Shown here piece after piece: positions 24,859-33,010 of a DNA stretch of 33,956 nt. The translations under genes and the position numbers were made by a program. Source of the stretch: Ectothiorhodospiraceae bacterium (lineage in GTDB: Bacteria > Pseudomonadota > Gammaproteobacteria > Nitrococcales > Aquisalimonadaceae). The notes beneath the pieces are model-generated. The model did no database searches. It was not told the origin of the DNA and was given only the letters and a program-made list of their open reading frames with translations. The stretch spans positions 1 to 33,956 of the forward strand of contig JAFIFU010000039.1 in assembly GCA_020831885.1 (NCBI GenBank), read 5' to 3'. Position 1 is the stretch's first letter; each line of letters starts with the position of its first letter.

Positions 24859-25665
24859 TTACTTGCGATGCGCCACGGTCAGGACGTAGTCACACGGGAT
24901 GCTCACGCCGCAGTTTGAGCGGAACCCGTCCGCCCATCTGCGCAGCGCGGCCGCGAGTTCTTCCCGGCGATCCGTATCCAGACTGTCCGCCACCGCTTTC
25001 ACCGGGCCGAAGACATCGACAAACGTGTGCCAGAAGGCGTTGGCGTCCGGATAGCGCAGATGCAGGACACCCGTTTCGAACTCGAAATCGAAGTCCGCTC
25101 CGAGGTACTCCTGCAAGCCCTTCCCGGTGCCCCATGCCCAGGGTGCGGGTGGTGCCGGATCCGGGGGCGGTGGCGCGAACGGAGCCAGTTCCTGGCGCAT
25201 GAGCACGGCGTTGCTGTCGGGTGTCCATGCGGTCACCGCCAAACGGCCGCCGGGTCGCAACACCCGCGCCAGTTCACTCGCTGCAACGTGGGGCTGGACG
25301 CTGAACATCACGCCAAACGTGGAGATGGCCTTGTCGAACGCGGCATCCTCAAACGGCAATGCTTCCGCGGCGGCCAGACGGAGGTCGATGCCCTGCTGCG
25401 CTGTCTGCGCGCGGGCGGCGGTGAGCATCCCTTCGGCGATGTCGACACCCGTCGAGCGCGCTCCGCGCGCCGCCACTTCGCGTGCGGCACGCCCGGTTCC
25501 TGTGCCCACGTCAATCACCTGCTCGCCGGGGCGGGGGTCAAGGCGGTCAACCGCATGGACGATCCCCGGCAGGCACTGTTGCGCGATGATTTCGTAGCCG
25601 TATCCGCCGCTGCTCCAGACCAGGGCGGCCTTCTCGTTGAACGGTTGAATGGATGCGGTTGCCAT
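24859..25665 (-). CDS. Class I SAM-dependent methyltransferase
   Basis: This 268-residue protein has the class I methyltransferase fold. The SAM-binding motif I is VIDVGTGTGRAAREVA (about residues 50-65), the acidic end of strand two is in STGVDIAEGML, and motif IV/post-I regions are AAAEALPFEDAAFDKAIS and VLRPGGRLAVTAW. This is the UbiE/Methyltransf_11-like group; the acceptor is unknown. A Pro-rich insert (APPPPDPAPPAP) lies near residue 170. GGAGGAG precedes the ATG. It is downstream of the TPR-LuxR regulator gene and upstream of the NmrA-like gene on the minus strand, so all three may be one unit. Confidence 0.9.
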   Translation of the reverse strand: MATASIQPFNEKAALVWSSGGYGYEIIAQQCLPGIVHAVDRLDPRPGEQVIDVGTGTGRAAREVAARGARSTGVDIAEGMLTAARAQTAQQGIDLRLAAAEALPFEDAAFDKAISTFGVMFSVQPHVAASELARVLRPGGRLAVTAWTPDSNAVLMRQELAPFAPPPPDPAPPAPWAWGTGKGLQEYLGADFDFEFETGVLHLRYPDANAFWHTFVDVFGPVKAVADSLDTDRREELAAALRRWADGFRSNCGVSIPCDYVLTVAHRK

Positions 25666-25822
25666 GGCTGCGCTCCTCCTCGGGCAATGGTTTCAGGGCG
25701 ACGGCTTCGGTCAAACCGCAAGCCGTTGAACCCGAGGCTAGCGACAAAGGGCGCCCCGGCGCTTCGCGCAGACGGGCCATGCTGCAGGATTCGCGGAATG
25801 GCCTGTTCGGGCCATGGGTGAG

Positions 25823-27448
25823 TTAGATGAGGCCGGCGGTGGCAGCCTGCTTCGCGGCCGCAGCGCGCGTTGGCGCGTCCAGGCGCAACAGGATGTTGGC
25901 AACGTGACGGTGCACGGTATGCGCGCTGATGCTCAGCGCAGACGCGATCTCCGCATCGCTCATGCCCTGCCCGACCAGCCGAAGGATCTCCACCTGTCGA
26001 GGCGTGAGCAGTGGCGATCCGGACGTGCTGGTCTGCTCACGCCAGCCGCGGGCGCCCAGGCGTTCCAGGGTACGCTGTGCTCTGACGGTCTCGGCCCGGG
26101 CGCGGTCCGGGCGTTCCAGCGCGGTGAGGACGGCGGCGAGTTCCAGCCGGGCCTGAGCGGCCTCAAATGGGGTATCACTGCGCTCGTAGGCGGCAACCGC
26201 ATCGTCCAGACAGACACGCGCGTGCTGCATGGCGCCCTTCGCCCGGGCAAGGACACCGGCGGCGAAGTGCGCCGCCGCCTGGAGAGGCCGGGTACCCACG
26301 GCCGACGCGATGGCCTTGAGTTCCTCGGCGCCCTGGGCGGCACGCACGTGGTCACCGGTGGCGGTGTCGATGCGCACTTGCAGTTCCAGGGCGGCAGCAC
26401 GGCCAAGGCGATTGCTGGCAGGGATATGGCGCAGATAGGTCGCGACCCGGTCGGCAGCATCCTCCAGATGGCCGCGATCCAGAGCGACCTCCGCCAGACC
26501 AAGCATCGCCAGTGGATGCCACTGGAACGGCCGCATCAGCGCTTCGGCTTCGTCCAGACACCCCTGGCGCCGTCTCAGAGCCCCCAGGCGAATGGTGGTC
26601 TCCGCAGTCTGTGGCGGCCAACTTGCCTGAAAACAGGCCTTGGCCTCGCTCAGGGTGGATTCCGCCTCTCGCCACCGGCCGCGGCAGACGAGAAGCGTGG
26701 CGTAATGCGCACGGCAGATCCCCTGGCTGGCGGTATGCTCCAGACGTTCGGCGGCGGCGCGCATCATCTCGCACCACTCGGCGGCGCGGCCGAAATCGCG
26801 GGCCCGTTCGCAGGCGAAGATGAGCCAGCAGAGAACGGGCAACTCCCAGATCGGCTGCCGCAGTTCGCCACCAAGAACCGCCGCAGCCGCTTCGTCGAGT
26901 CTCTGCATGCCGTCATCAACGCGGCCGTCACTGACCAGCGCCAAGCCCTCCATGGCCAGCGCAAGAACGCCGAGGTCCGGGTCATCACAAGCCTCTGAGA
27001 CAATCAGTGCCGTCCGGGTGCACTGCTGGACATGGTCGGGATCCTCACCTTCGCTGAGGGCCCCCCAGCAATCGAACAGGGCGAGCCAACCATGCTCCGG
27101 TGCCATTGCCCGGCCTTTCAGCAGGCGGTGGGCACGCTGCCGCCAGCCACGGGCCACGGCCATCTCACCACGAAAGTCTTCGTGGTCCTTCCCGGCCCAC
27201 ATGGCCATGCGCGCGGCACTCACCGGGGCGTCCTGTTTCCGGTACATACGGTAGGCGTTTTGCCGGGCCCATAGCGCCTCGTCTCCCGCATCCAGGGCCA
27301 AGGCGGCCCAGCTCAAACCCTCGTAGGCCTCGGCACATTCCCTGGCGTGCAGGGCCCCCTTGAAGGCCGCCCGCGCCGCGGACCAGTCACCCCGCTGCAG
27401 ATCTCTGTTGCCCTGATGCAAAAGGTCATCCGGATCGGTGCCCGACAT
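25823..27448 (-). CDS. Large LuxR-family regulator with TPR-like repeats
   Basis: This 541-residue protein consists mostly of paired amphipathic helices resembling tetratricopeptide repeats (first one about residues 5-40, GNRDLQRGDWSAARAAFKGAL, then many Ala/Glu/Arg-rich repeats up to about 460) and a C-terminal LuxR-type helix-turn-helix (about 478-541, LTPRQVEILRLVGQGMSDAE followed by IASALSISAHTVHRHVANIL). It lacks the N-terminal nucleotide-binding domain of MalT/LAL regulators. I chose the ATG at 27448 because GGAG lies nearby and the first repeat starts here; a longer frame adds 57 residues without homology. It may control the downstream methyltransferase and NmrA genes, 157 bases away. 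Confidence 0.88.
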   Translation of the reverse strand: MSGTDPDDLLHQGNRDLQRGDWSAARAAFKGALHARECAEAYEGLSWAALALDAGDEALWARQNAYRMYRKQDAPVSAARMAMWAGKDHEDFRGEMAVARGWRQRAHRLLKGRAMAPEHGWLALFDCWGALSEGEDPDHVQQCTRTALIVSEACDDPDLGVLALAMEGLALVSDGRVDDGMQRLDEAAAAVLGGELRQPIWELPVLCWLIFACERARDFGRAAEWCEMMRAAAERLEHTASQGICRAHYATLLVCRGRWREAESTLSEAKACFQASWPPQTAETTIRLGALRRRQGCLDEAEALMRPFQWHPLAMLGLAEVALDRGHLEDAADRVATYLRHIPASNRLGRAAALELQVRIDTATGDHVRAAQGAEELKAIASAVGTRPLQAAAHFAAGVLARAKGAMQHARVCLDDAVAAYERSDTPFEAAQARLELAAVLTALERPDRARAETVRAQRTLERLGARGWREQTSTSGSPLLTPRQVEILRLVGQGMSDAEIASALSISAHTVHRHVANILLRLDAPTRAAAAKQAATAGLI

Positions 27449-27625
27449 GGCGCTCTCCGTTGCCGGTTCGCCTGAAAACGTAGCATGCCAGCGGAGCCAT
27501 GGTATCCGGAAACCCCCTGTGGTTACGGCGCCATGGGGAGCGGGTGTCCGGTGATTCCTTCGCAGCCGGGGACTCAGGAATGTGCGGATTACCGTGAATG
27601 CGCGCGCCTCCTGGAGCAAGGCACA

Positions 27626-28126
27626 TCAGAGGAATGGGGCGGGAGCATACGGCCCCACTGCGTTCCCGAAGAGTGCCCTGGCTGCCGCAACGATCGTGCG
27701 GCGCAACCAGATATGACGTGACTCCATCTGATGGCGCGCGTGCCAGAGCAGGCTCATGGTGAAACCGTCGGTATCAAGCGGTGGCGGCAGCGCGACGAAT
27801 CGCCCCTTTACCGCGGCCGTTCGCGCCAGGCTGGATGGCAGGGTCATGACCAGATCCGAGTGGGCAGCGATCTCCGCCGCGGCCAGAAAGCTCGGAACCC
27901 GGACGCGCACCAGCCGCTCACGTCCCATCCGGGCAAGGGCAACGTCCACGGGCGCCGGTCCTTCGCCTGTCACACTCACCACGATATGCCCCAGTTCCAG
28001 GTAGCGATCCAGGGAGAGGTTCCCGCTGGCTGCCGGATGCCCGGCGCGCATCAGTGTGACAAGGCTGTCGCTGTAAAGACCGCGCCGATGGATTCCCGTT
28101 GGCGCTTCTTCAATCACACCGATCGC
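27626..28126 (-). pseudogene. Truncated LysR-type regulator (effector-domain remnant)
   Basis: About 165 codons encode the C-terminal part of a LysR effector domain: IGVIEEAPTGIHRRGLYSDS, LVTLMRAGHPAASG, VALARMGRERLVRVRVPSF and LVMTLPSSLARTAA are all typical. The helix-turn-helix and first half of the effector domain are missing. Homology stops abruptly near 28126, just 36 bases from the stop of the MAPEG gene, and the frame continues upstream only as noise overlapping that gene. No suitable start codon with a ribosome binding site exists. The 5' part was probably deleted when the MAPEG gene was joined to this site. The 177-base gap between this remnant and the LuxR gene start shows no clear feature. 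Confidence 0.75.
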
Positions 28127-28161
28127 CTGCCTGCCAGGCGCCAGGCTACCGGCGGGCCTGG

Positions 28162-28584
28162 TCAGGGCAATGCCATCACGATGTGCACGCACATGGCGAA
28201 CAGACAGATGACACCAACCCCATACGCAACCGTGCGCCAGGGCTGAATGCCCGCCAGATAAAACACCGTATGCAGATAACGTGCGCCCGTGAACACAAGG
28301 AATAGCCAAGGGGCAGCGCCGGGCGAGGCGCCCACCCAGACATAGGCAACCCCAAGGGCGAGAAAGATGGGAATGTTCTCCAGGTCGTTGAGCCAGGCAC
28401 GGGCCGCCCGCTGAACCTGGGGGAGTTCTTCCGTGGCCGCCTGCCGCCCGACGAAGGCAGCGTCTTCGGGCGTTTTGAAGGTCCGCTTGCCGATCCGGTG
28501 ATAGCCCTGATACGCGGAAATCGCGAACATCTTCAAGAACAGGAGGACCGCCGCGACGGCGTACCAGTAAACAGCCTCATCCAT
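28162..28584 (-). CDS. MAPEG-family membrane protein
   Basis: This 140-residue integral membrane protein has about four hydrophobic segments (roughly residues 5-25, 70-90, 92-112 and 120-138) and belongs to the MAPEG family, which includes microsomal glutathione transferases and leukotriene synthases. Characteristic pieces are RAARAWLNDLENIPIFLALG, and FTGARYLHTVFYL. The ATG at 28584 follows GGAGGGGG; an upstream TTG would add five residues. Bacterial members often act in detoxification, but glutathione dependence is not visible. It ends 36 bases before the broken LysR gene. Confidence 0.9.
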   Translation of the reverse strand: MDEAVYWYAVAAVLLFLKMFAISAYQGYHRIGKRTFKTPEDAAFVGRQAATEELPQVQRAARAWLNDLENIPIFLALGVAYVWVGASPGAAPWLFLVFTGARYLHTVFYLAGIQPWRTVAYGVGVICLFAMCVHIVMALP

Positions 28585-28661
28585 ATGCACCCCCTCCAAA
28601 TGCCCCGGGCTGACGGGATCATGCCAGCATCATGGCTGCGCGTTTGCCAGGTGACTTCCGG

Positions 28662-29420
28662 TCATGTGAGATTCAGACCGCCATCAGCCAGGATGATTTC
28701 TCCGGTCAGGTAGCTGCTGGATATAAGCATGGACGCGGTATCAGCAATTTCCGTTGGTTTTGCACCCCGCCCCATCGGCGCTTTCTCTTTCCAGAGCTTA
28801 TGGGCTTCAGTCCATGTTTCTGTCATTGGCGTATCCACCAGGCCCGGGGCAATGGCATTTACCCGGATGGCGGGAGACAAGTTCAACGCCAGCAGCTTGG
28901 TCATGTGATTCAATGCGGCTTTGGATACTGCATACGGAATCGAGGCTCCCTTTGGGCGAACACCCGCATGAGAGCTGATATTCAATATACAACCTGGACA
29001 GTCTGGGGTTGATGATGCCCTAAGCGCCTCTTCAGCCTCGGCGATCAACGTCCAAGGGGCGATCACATTAACCTCGTAGAGCCTGCGCCATACGTCCGCC
29101 GACGCCTCTTTAAGCGCTTCGTGAGGGATCATGGCGTTGATTCCCGCATTGTTCACCAACACGTCCAAACGCCCGTGACGGGATAGAACATCGGATATCA
29201 GGAATTTCACCTGATCCTGTTCAGAAAGATCTGCCTGGGTATAGGTGGACCCGGAAAACGTGCCCGCCAGTCTTTCACCCTCGGCGACGCTTGATCTTGA
29301 ATGGAATGCAACAATGAACCCATCGTCATACAGCCGCTGCGCAATCGCGCTTCCAATCCCTGAGGTTGAGCCAGTAACCAGGGCAACCCTGAATCGCCTG
29401 TTCTTTGAAAGAGTGCTCAC
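28662..29420 (-). CDS. Short-chain dehydrogenase/reductase
   Basis: This 252-residue classical SDR has the cofactor motif TGSTSGIG (residues 16-23), NNAG (90-93), the catalytic Ser in NISSHAG and YAVSK with Tyr163 and Lys167. The C-terminal GEIILADGGLNLT is the usual end. Coding GC is noticeably lower than in the genes to the left. It is the first gene (from the left) of a low-GC tract. The substrate is unknown; many such enzymes reduce 3-ketoacyl groups or polyols. The HD-domain gene is upstream after a 98-base gap, so operon membership is uncertain. Confidence 0.92.
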   Translation of the reverse strand: MSTLSKNRRFRVALVTGSTSGIGSAIAQRLYDDGFIVAFHSRSSVAEGERLAGTFSGSTYTQADLSEQDQVKFLISDVLSRHGRLDVLVNNAGINAMIPHEALKEASADVWRRLYEVNVIAPWTLIAEAEEALRASSTPDCPGCILNISSHAGVRPKGASIPYAVSKAALNHMTKLLALNLSPAIRVNAIAPGLVDTPMTETWTEAHKLWKEKAPMGRGAKPTEIADTASMLISSSYLTGEIILADGGLNLT

Positions 29421-29518
29421 AGTTTCTCCGTTCTAATGGCTCGCCTGATCGGGAGCTAAGGTAGCGCGACTCACCTCATAAGACTGGAACAAGCGGATGA
29501 AATCGAACACCTGGAAAA

Positions 29519-30058
29519 TCACCATTTCATCATCGGCAATGGATTGAGGGGATGCCTGACAACCCACTTCCCGGCGCGCCTTACAAGCATCCGATGAAAC
29601 CCGGCGTTCGGAAACCGCTGCATGACGTCGTTGACCGCCTTTCTGGAGAGCCCGAATTTCACCATGCCTCTGGAGAAATCCACCAGATCCCCTTTTCTGA
29701 AGAGTTCCACCAAGGGACTGACACCGTTCCTGATCTCCCTGATTCTGTGGTGTTCAAGAATCATCTCGGAGATTTCCCGAGCCCACTCGGCCAACCCGTG
29801 CTCATCCAGGTACCTTCGTGCCGGAATCACGGAGGGCGGGAGATAGTCAAGCGTGTTATCAGTCCAGATGCCGATATCATGAAAGCAGGCAGCTATCTCT
29901 ATTTTCCGTTGATCCTGCGGACTGCATGGTTGGAGCATGAGGCAGAATGTTGCCATCCGCACCACATGATTTCGATATCCCTTAAAGTCTGGCCCTATAA
30001 CCTCCTTCCAGGGCTCAAGTATACGGTCAATGTGCTCCGTATCCGCCTGTTTTTCCAT
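29519..30058 (-). CDS. HD-domain protein, probable phosphohydrolase
   Basis: This 179-residue protein has the HD metal-dependent phosphohydrolase signature: His31 in YRNHVVRMATF, the His-Asp pair in ACFHDIGIWTD, and further His residues in LEHHRIREI and an Asp in KGDLVDFS. The whole length is one domain, with no attached sensor or GGDEF part. The substrate may be a nucleotide or other phosphate compound. GGAG lies before the ATG at 30058. GC content is near 50%, well below most of the window. Confidence 0.82.
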   Translation of the reverse strand: MEKQADTEHIDRILEPWKEVIGPDFKGYRNHVVRMATFCLMLQPCSPQDQRKIEIAACFHDIGIWTDNTLDYLPPSVIPARRYLDEHGLAEWAREISEMILEHHRIREIRNGVSPLVELFRKGDLVDFSRGMVKFGLSRKAVNDVMQRFPNAGFHRMLVRRAGKWVVRHPLNPLPMMKW

Positions 30059-30176
30059 GCTTGAGCTCCGTGGTACCCCCCATCTTTGGCGGCAGCCAGG
30101 AATGGAGGTTACGGCCGTTGTCAGGCCATTCTGCGGGATAATCCGGCAGCCATAGGCCTCGGACTGCTATGGCTGG

Positions 30177-30776
30177 TTACACCTCGTTTGCACGGCAAGA
30201 GGATTCATATTCATACCACTCGCCAAGGATACGGCTCCGGGTGTCGAAATCCCTCGCATCCTGTAATGCGCGGAACGTTTCCAGGTACTTCTTGCGGACA
30301 TTCGTGAAGACCTCATCCTCGAGCTGCCTCTTAATCCAGTCCCGCTCCTGATTCGTCGGTTCCTCAAGGAATTCGTCAATTTCCTCAATATATTCTGGTT
30401 CTACCCAGTTGGATGAGTGCCAGATGTCCTGCCTGGGGAGTGGCTGTGAAAGCAAATAGGGAAGCATATAAATGTTGCTCAACATGGCATCCAGCAGATA
30501 GCGTCGCGCCTTCCCCAAAGAGCCGATGCGGTAGTATGCTAATGCGGCATATAGAAGGAATACCGGCTCACCAACGTCATCGGGGAACTCCTGCTCAAAC
30601 CATTCCATGAACTCAGCAGCTTTCTCCGGAACGCCGCCAAGCACAAAGTAGACACATACCCTGTAACACTTCCCCGAGCCGTCGGAAATCCCGCCGAACT
30701 TCTCCTTCTCTTTCAGAAGCGCCCGTCGCGCCCGGTTGGCGCGATCTCGATACCGTTTCTGTTCATCGGTTAGCAC
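30177..30776 (-). CDS. Uncharacterised helical (TPR-like) protein
   Basis: I do not recognise this 199-residue protein. It is highly charged and predicted largely helical: an N-terminal basic coil (KRYRDRANRARRALLKEKEK), a central stretch of two TPR-like helix pairs (about residues 43-105, including AALAYYRIGSLGKARRYLLD), a Trp-rich segment, and a very acidic C-terminal half (EEIDEFLEEPTNQERD). No catalytic motif or membrane segment is visible. It has low GC like its neighbours and is preceded by the CYTH gene on the same strand after a 22-base gap, suggesting cotranscription. Confidence 0.65.
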   Translation of the reverse strand: MLTDEQKRYRDRANRARRALLKEKEKFGGISDGSGKCYRVCVYFVLGGVPEKAAEFMEWFEQEFPDDVGEPVFLLYAALAYYRIGSLGKARRYLLDAMLSNIYMLPYLLSQPLPRQDIWHSSNWVEPEYIEEIDEFLEEPTNQERDWIKRQLEDEVFTNVRKKYLETFRALQDARDFDTRSRILGEWYEYESSCRANEV

Positions 30777-30798
30777 AGATCCACCTCAAGCGGATGTA

Positions 30799-31341
30799 TC
30801 AGACCGTCGGCTCCACGCTGCTGTCCGGCTCTACCCCAGCCAGCAAATCCACATACGCCCCAGCGACCAGATCCGACGGCTCAATGCCAAGCTCCGACAT
30901 CAACCTGTCCGCGATCCTGCGGCCTTCCGCTTCGGTCTGCTCCGGCCGGAGCACAACCTCAAGCTCAATAAACTGCCCAAGCCCGGCCACCTCGTCCAGG
31001 TGAATTCTCGCTTGGCCTGCAAGGAAAAGGCTGCGCTGCTTGCTGACCACTGCACGAACGCCAAGGGCGGCCGCCAATGCCGCTTTGAGAGAATGCGGCT
31101 CGCTGGTTGGGGAGCGAATATAGGTGGATTGCTTGGGTCCGGGCGAATCCGGCCGATCGTACTGGATCAACTCCCCCGTACCGTCGCCGAACTCCCGGAG
31201 CTTGAGCCGCCCCCGCGGCACGTGGAAAAAGGTGTCCTCCTGCGCAATCAGCATGGATGGGCCGTCCGAGAGGCGCGCGGCCATGCGCCCTTGCGACTCA
31301 ATGTCCTTCGACCGCGCTTTGATCTCGATATTGCGTGCCAT
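30799..31341 (-). CDS. CYTH-domain protein (class IV adenylate cyclase/thiamine triphosphatase-like)
   Basis: This 180-residue protein has the CYTH triphosphate-tunnel fold. The N-terminal strand RNIEIKAR carries EIK of the EXEXK signature, but the first Glu is Asn (NIEIK). FHVPRGRLKLREF, LIQYDRPD, and FLAGQARIHLDEVAGLGQFIELE are typical strands, and the last includes the acidic residues of the tunnel. Members act as adenylate cyclases, triphosphatases or thiamine triphosphatases. Proteins beginning RNIEIKAR are commonly annotated as class IV adenylate cyclases, but activity is unproven. The ATG at 31341 starts the first strand directly. It may head an operon with the helical protein gene 22 bases downstream. 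Confidence 0.88.
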   Translation of the reverse strand: MARNIEIKARSKDIESQGRMAARLSDGPSMLIAQEDTFFHVPRGRLKLREFGDGTGELIQYDRPDSPGPKQSTYIRSPTSEPHSLKAALAAALGVRAVVSKQRSLFLAGQARIHLDEVAGLGQFIELEVVLRPEQTEAEGRRIADRLMSELGIEPSDLVAGAYVDLLAGVEPDSSVEPTV

Positions 31342-31440
31342 GGACTCTCCAATCTCTTCAAATACCCAACCATCAGCCTATGGAGCACCGGCAGAAAAGC
31401 CGGTTGATGGTCCCTCTGAAAAACAGCATCGCGCCTCGCT

Positions 31441-32490
31441 TCAGCGCAGCTTGAACAGCAAGACCATCAGCAGCATCAGCCCCAGGGCCTGGACCAGCAC
31501 GAAGCGCACCATCACCTGGGTGTTCGACCAGCTCAGCCGCTGGCGCACATGGTCGTGCAAGGGGAAGCGCACGTTACCGAATATACCGATACGGAAAAAA
31601 CGCAGCAGGGCCACCTTGACCAGTCCGGTACCGCCGTTGATCAGCACGACACCCGCAACCACCAGTACCAGGAAGGGGTTTCCGCTGGCCAGCACCAGCA
31701 CACCCACCAGCAAGCCGGTCGGGCGGGAGCCGGCATCCCCCATCAATACCTCACTGGGGTGGCTGTTGTACCAGAGATAGGCTGCCAGACAACCGGCCAT
31801 GACGAAAGCCAGCAAAGCCCAGTCCGGCGCTGCCGGGTAGTGCGGCACCAACAGGTAATCCGCGATCTCCCGATGGCCCACCATCGTGTAGAGGATTGCG
31901 CCCAGGGCCAGGAGAGAGATCATCGACAGGCTGCCCGACAGGCCGTCCACACCGTCGGAGGCATTCGTGGCGTTGATGCAGGTCCACACCAGCACCGTAC
32001 CACCGGCAATGAACAGCCAGGCCGGAACCGTCCACGGCGCGGCGATGAACGGCAGCCACAGCTCAAAGGGCGCCATCCGGCACACCGCTGCCGCGACCAG
32101 GACGCTGACCACCAGATCGAAGGCACCCAGAAGGTACTCGCTGTATCCGCCTTCAACCTGGTCGTCGAGAAAACCCACCAGCATGCTGCCCAGCACACAA
32201 CCGATCACCACCAGCCAGGGCCACTCCAGTGGCGCGACCAACAATGCCAGCAGGGCAAACACCGGCACAAAGATCGCCCCCGCTCCCAGGGGCTTGCCAA
32301 CGCTGGCCTCCGACCCCACCGCATGAGCTCTTCCGCGATCACGGGGCAGCCTGTGCCACAGCCGCGGCAACAGCCAGAAGCTCAGCAAGGCCCCGGTCGC
32401 CGCACCGAAAGCGGCCAGAAAGAAATGGCTCTGAAACAGCCGTAATGGCCCGAATACATCGCCCAGCCAGTCGGCAATCAGTGGCAGCAT
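31441..32490 (-). CDS. MraY-like phosphoglycosyl transferase (orphan polyprenyl-phosphate transferase)
   Basis: This 349-residue polytopic membrane protein (about nine to ten hydrophobic segments) belongs to the MraY/WecA-type family, which transfers a phospho-sugar from a nucleotide to undecaprenyl phosphate. It has GFLDD (DD motif), NATNASDGVDGLSGS (like the NxTDGxDGL motif), MGDAGSRPTG (third Asp), and FPLHDHVR at the place of MraY's HHH loop. A normal MraY has APIHHHYE, so the substrate-sugar loop is changed. No peptidoglycan genes are nearby. The name follows the fold; the natural acceptor and donor are unknown. The 97-base gap to the right shows no clear signal. Confidence 0.88.
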   Translation of the reverse strand: MLPLIADWLGDVFGPLRLFQSHFFLAAFGAATGALLSFWLLPRLWHRLPRDRGRAHAVGSEASVGKPLGAGAIFVPVFALLALLVAPLEWPWLVVIGCVLGSMLVGFLDDQVEGGYSEYLLGAFDLVVSVLVAAAVCRMAPFELWLPFIAAPWTVPAWLFIAGGTVLVWTCINATNASDGVDGLSGSLSMISLLALGAILYTMVGHREIADYLLVPHYPAAPDWALLAFVMAGCLAAYLWYNSHPSEVLMGDAGSRPTGLLVGVLVLASGNPFLVLVVAGVVLINGGTGLVKVALLRFFRIGIFGNVRFPLHDHVRQRLSWSNTQVMVRFVLVQALGLMLLMVLLFKLR

Positions 32491-32587
32491 TCGTTATCCT
32501 TCTGCATTCGTTGTCGTTCCGGATGGCCGGCTCCCTGACGGCTGACCGGTTGACACGTCGGGCAACGCTTGGCCGAGGTTATTCGCG

Positions 32588-32956
32588 TTACTCGGACCCC
32601 AGGACTACGCCATTGCCTTCGCTATCTTCAAATTGGGCGAAAACTTCCCCGGGGTTCCACGGCGCCTGAGTCGGGGCTTGAGTGAAACGGACCCCCTTGC
32701 TTGAGAGGTTTTCATATGTACGCTGGACATCATCCGCAACGAGCACCAAGCGGGGTACACCCTTCTCATGGTCGTTGGACTGCTTCGTGAGGAGCACACG
32801 GGTCGCCGCGCCGGGAATTGCCAATTCGACCCATCGCCAGCCTTCCTTGTACTGGGAGTCCTGCGCCACTTCAAAGCCGATTTTTTCTGTATAGAAGGCG
32901 ATGGCACGATCCTGGTCTTCAACAGCCAACTCCGAAAACTTTACATATCTTAACAT
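32588..32956 (-). CDS. VOC (glyoxalase/bleomycin resistance-like) protein
   Basis: This 122-residue protein is one VOC module with the beta-alpha-beta-beta-beta repeats: KFSELAVEDQDRAIAFYTEK, WRWVELAIPG, RLVLVADDVQRTYENLSSKG and FAQFEDSEGNGVVLG. The C-terminal Glu-Asp motifs are typical of the family; metal ligands cannot be assigned with confidence. GGAGG lies upstream of the ATG at 32956; an in-frame extension to 33283 overlaps the ArsR gene and lacks homology. It is divergent from the ArsR/AHSA1 genes with a shared 54-base promoter and probably under ArsR control. Confidence 0.9.
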   Translation of the reverse strand: MLRYVKFSELAVEDQDRAIAFYTEKIGFEVAQDSQYKEGWRWVELAIPGAATRVLLTKQSNDHEKGVPRLVLVADDVQRTYENLSSKGVRFTQAPTQAPWNPGEVFAQFEDSEGNGVVLGSE

Positions 32957-32975
32957 TTTCGACCTCCGCCCGATG

Positions 32976-33005
32976 TTGACATGCAACCATATGGTTGCAT
33001 GATAT
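32976..33005 (+). promoter_or_regulatory. Predicted promoter of the ArsR gene, embedding a perfect operator
   Basis: TTGACA (32976-32981), an 18-base spacer, and TGATAT (33000-33005) form a good promoter. The ATG of the ArsR gene is at 33011, about six bases after the -10 element, with no ribosome binding site, so its transcript may start on the initiation codon. The whole spacer is filled by the palindrome listed separately. Confidence 0.5.
32980..33001. promoter_or_regulatory. Perfect 22-base palindrome, probable ArsR operator
   Basis: The core ATGCAACCATATGGTTGCAT is a perfect palindrome, flanked by C and G that extend it to 22 bases. It fills the spacer between -35 and -10 of the ArsR promoter and lies 24 bases upstream of the VOC start. 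A bound ArsR dimer would block both divergent promoters. Confidence 0.75.
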
Positions 33006-33010
33006 AGCAT

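Noticed and set aside
25814-26998. A 394-codon plus-strand frame opposite the LuxR-TPR regulator
   Set aside because: Shadow frame; the minus strand carries an intact helix-turn-helix and repeat array.
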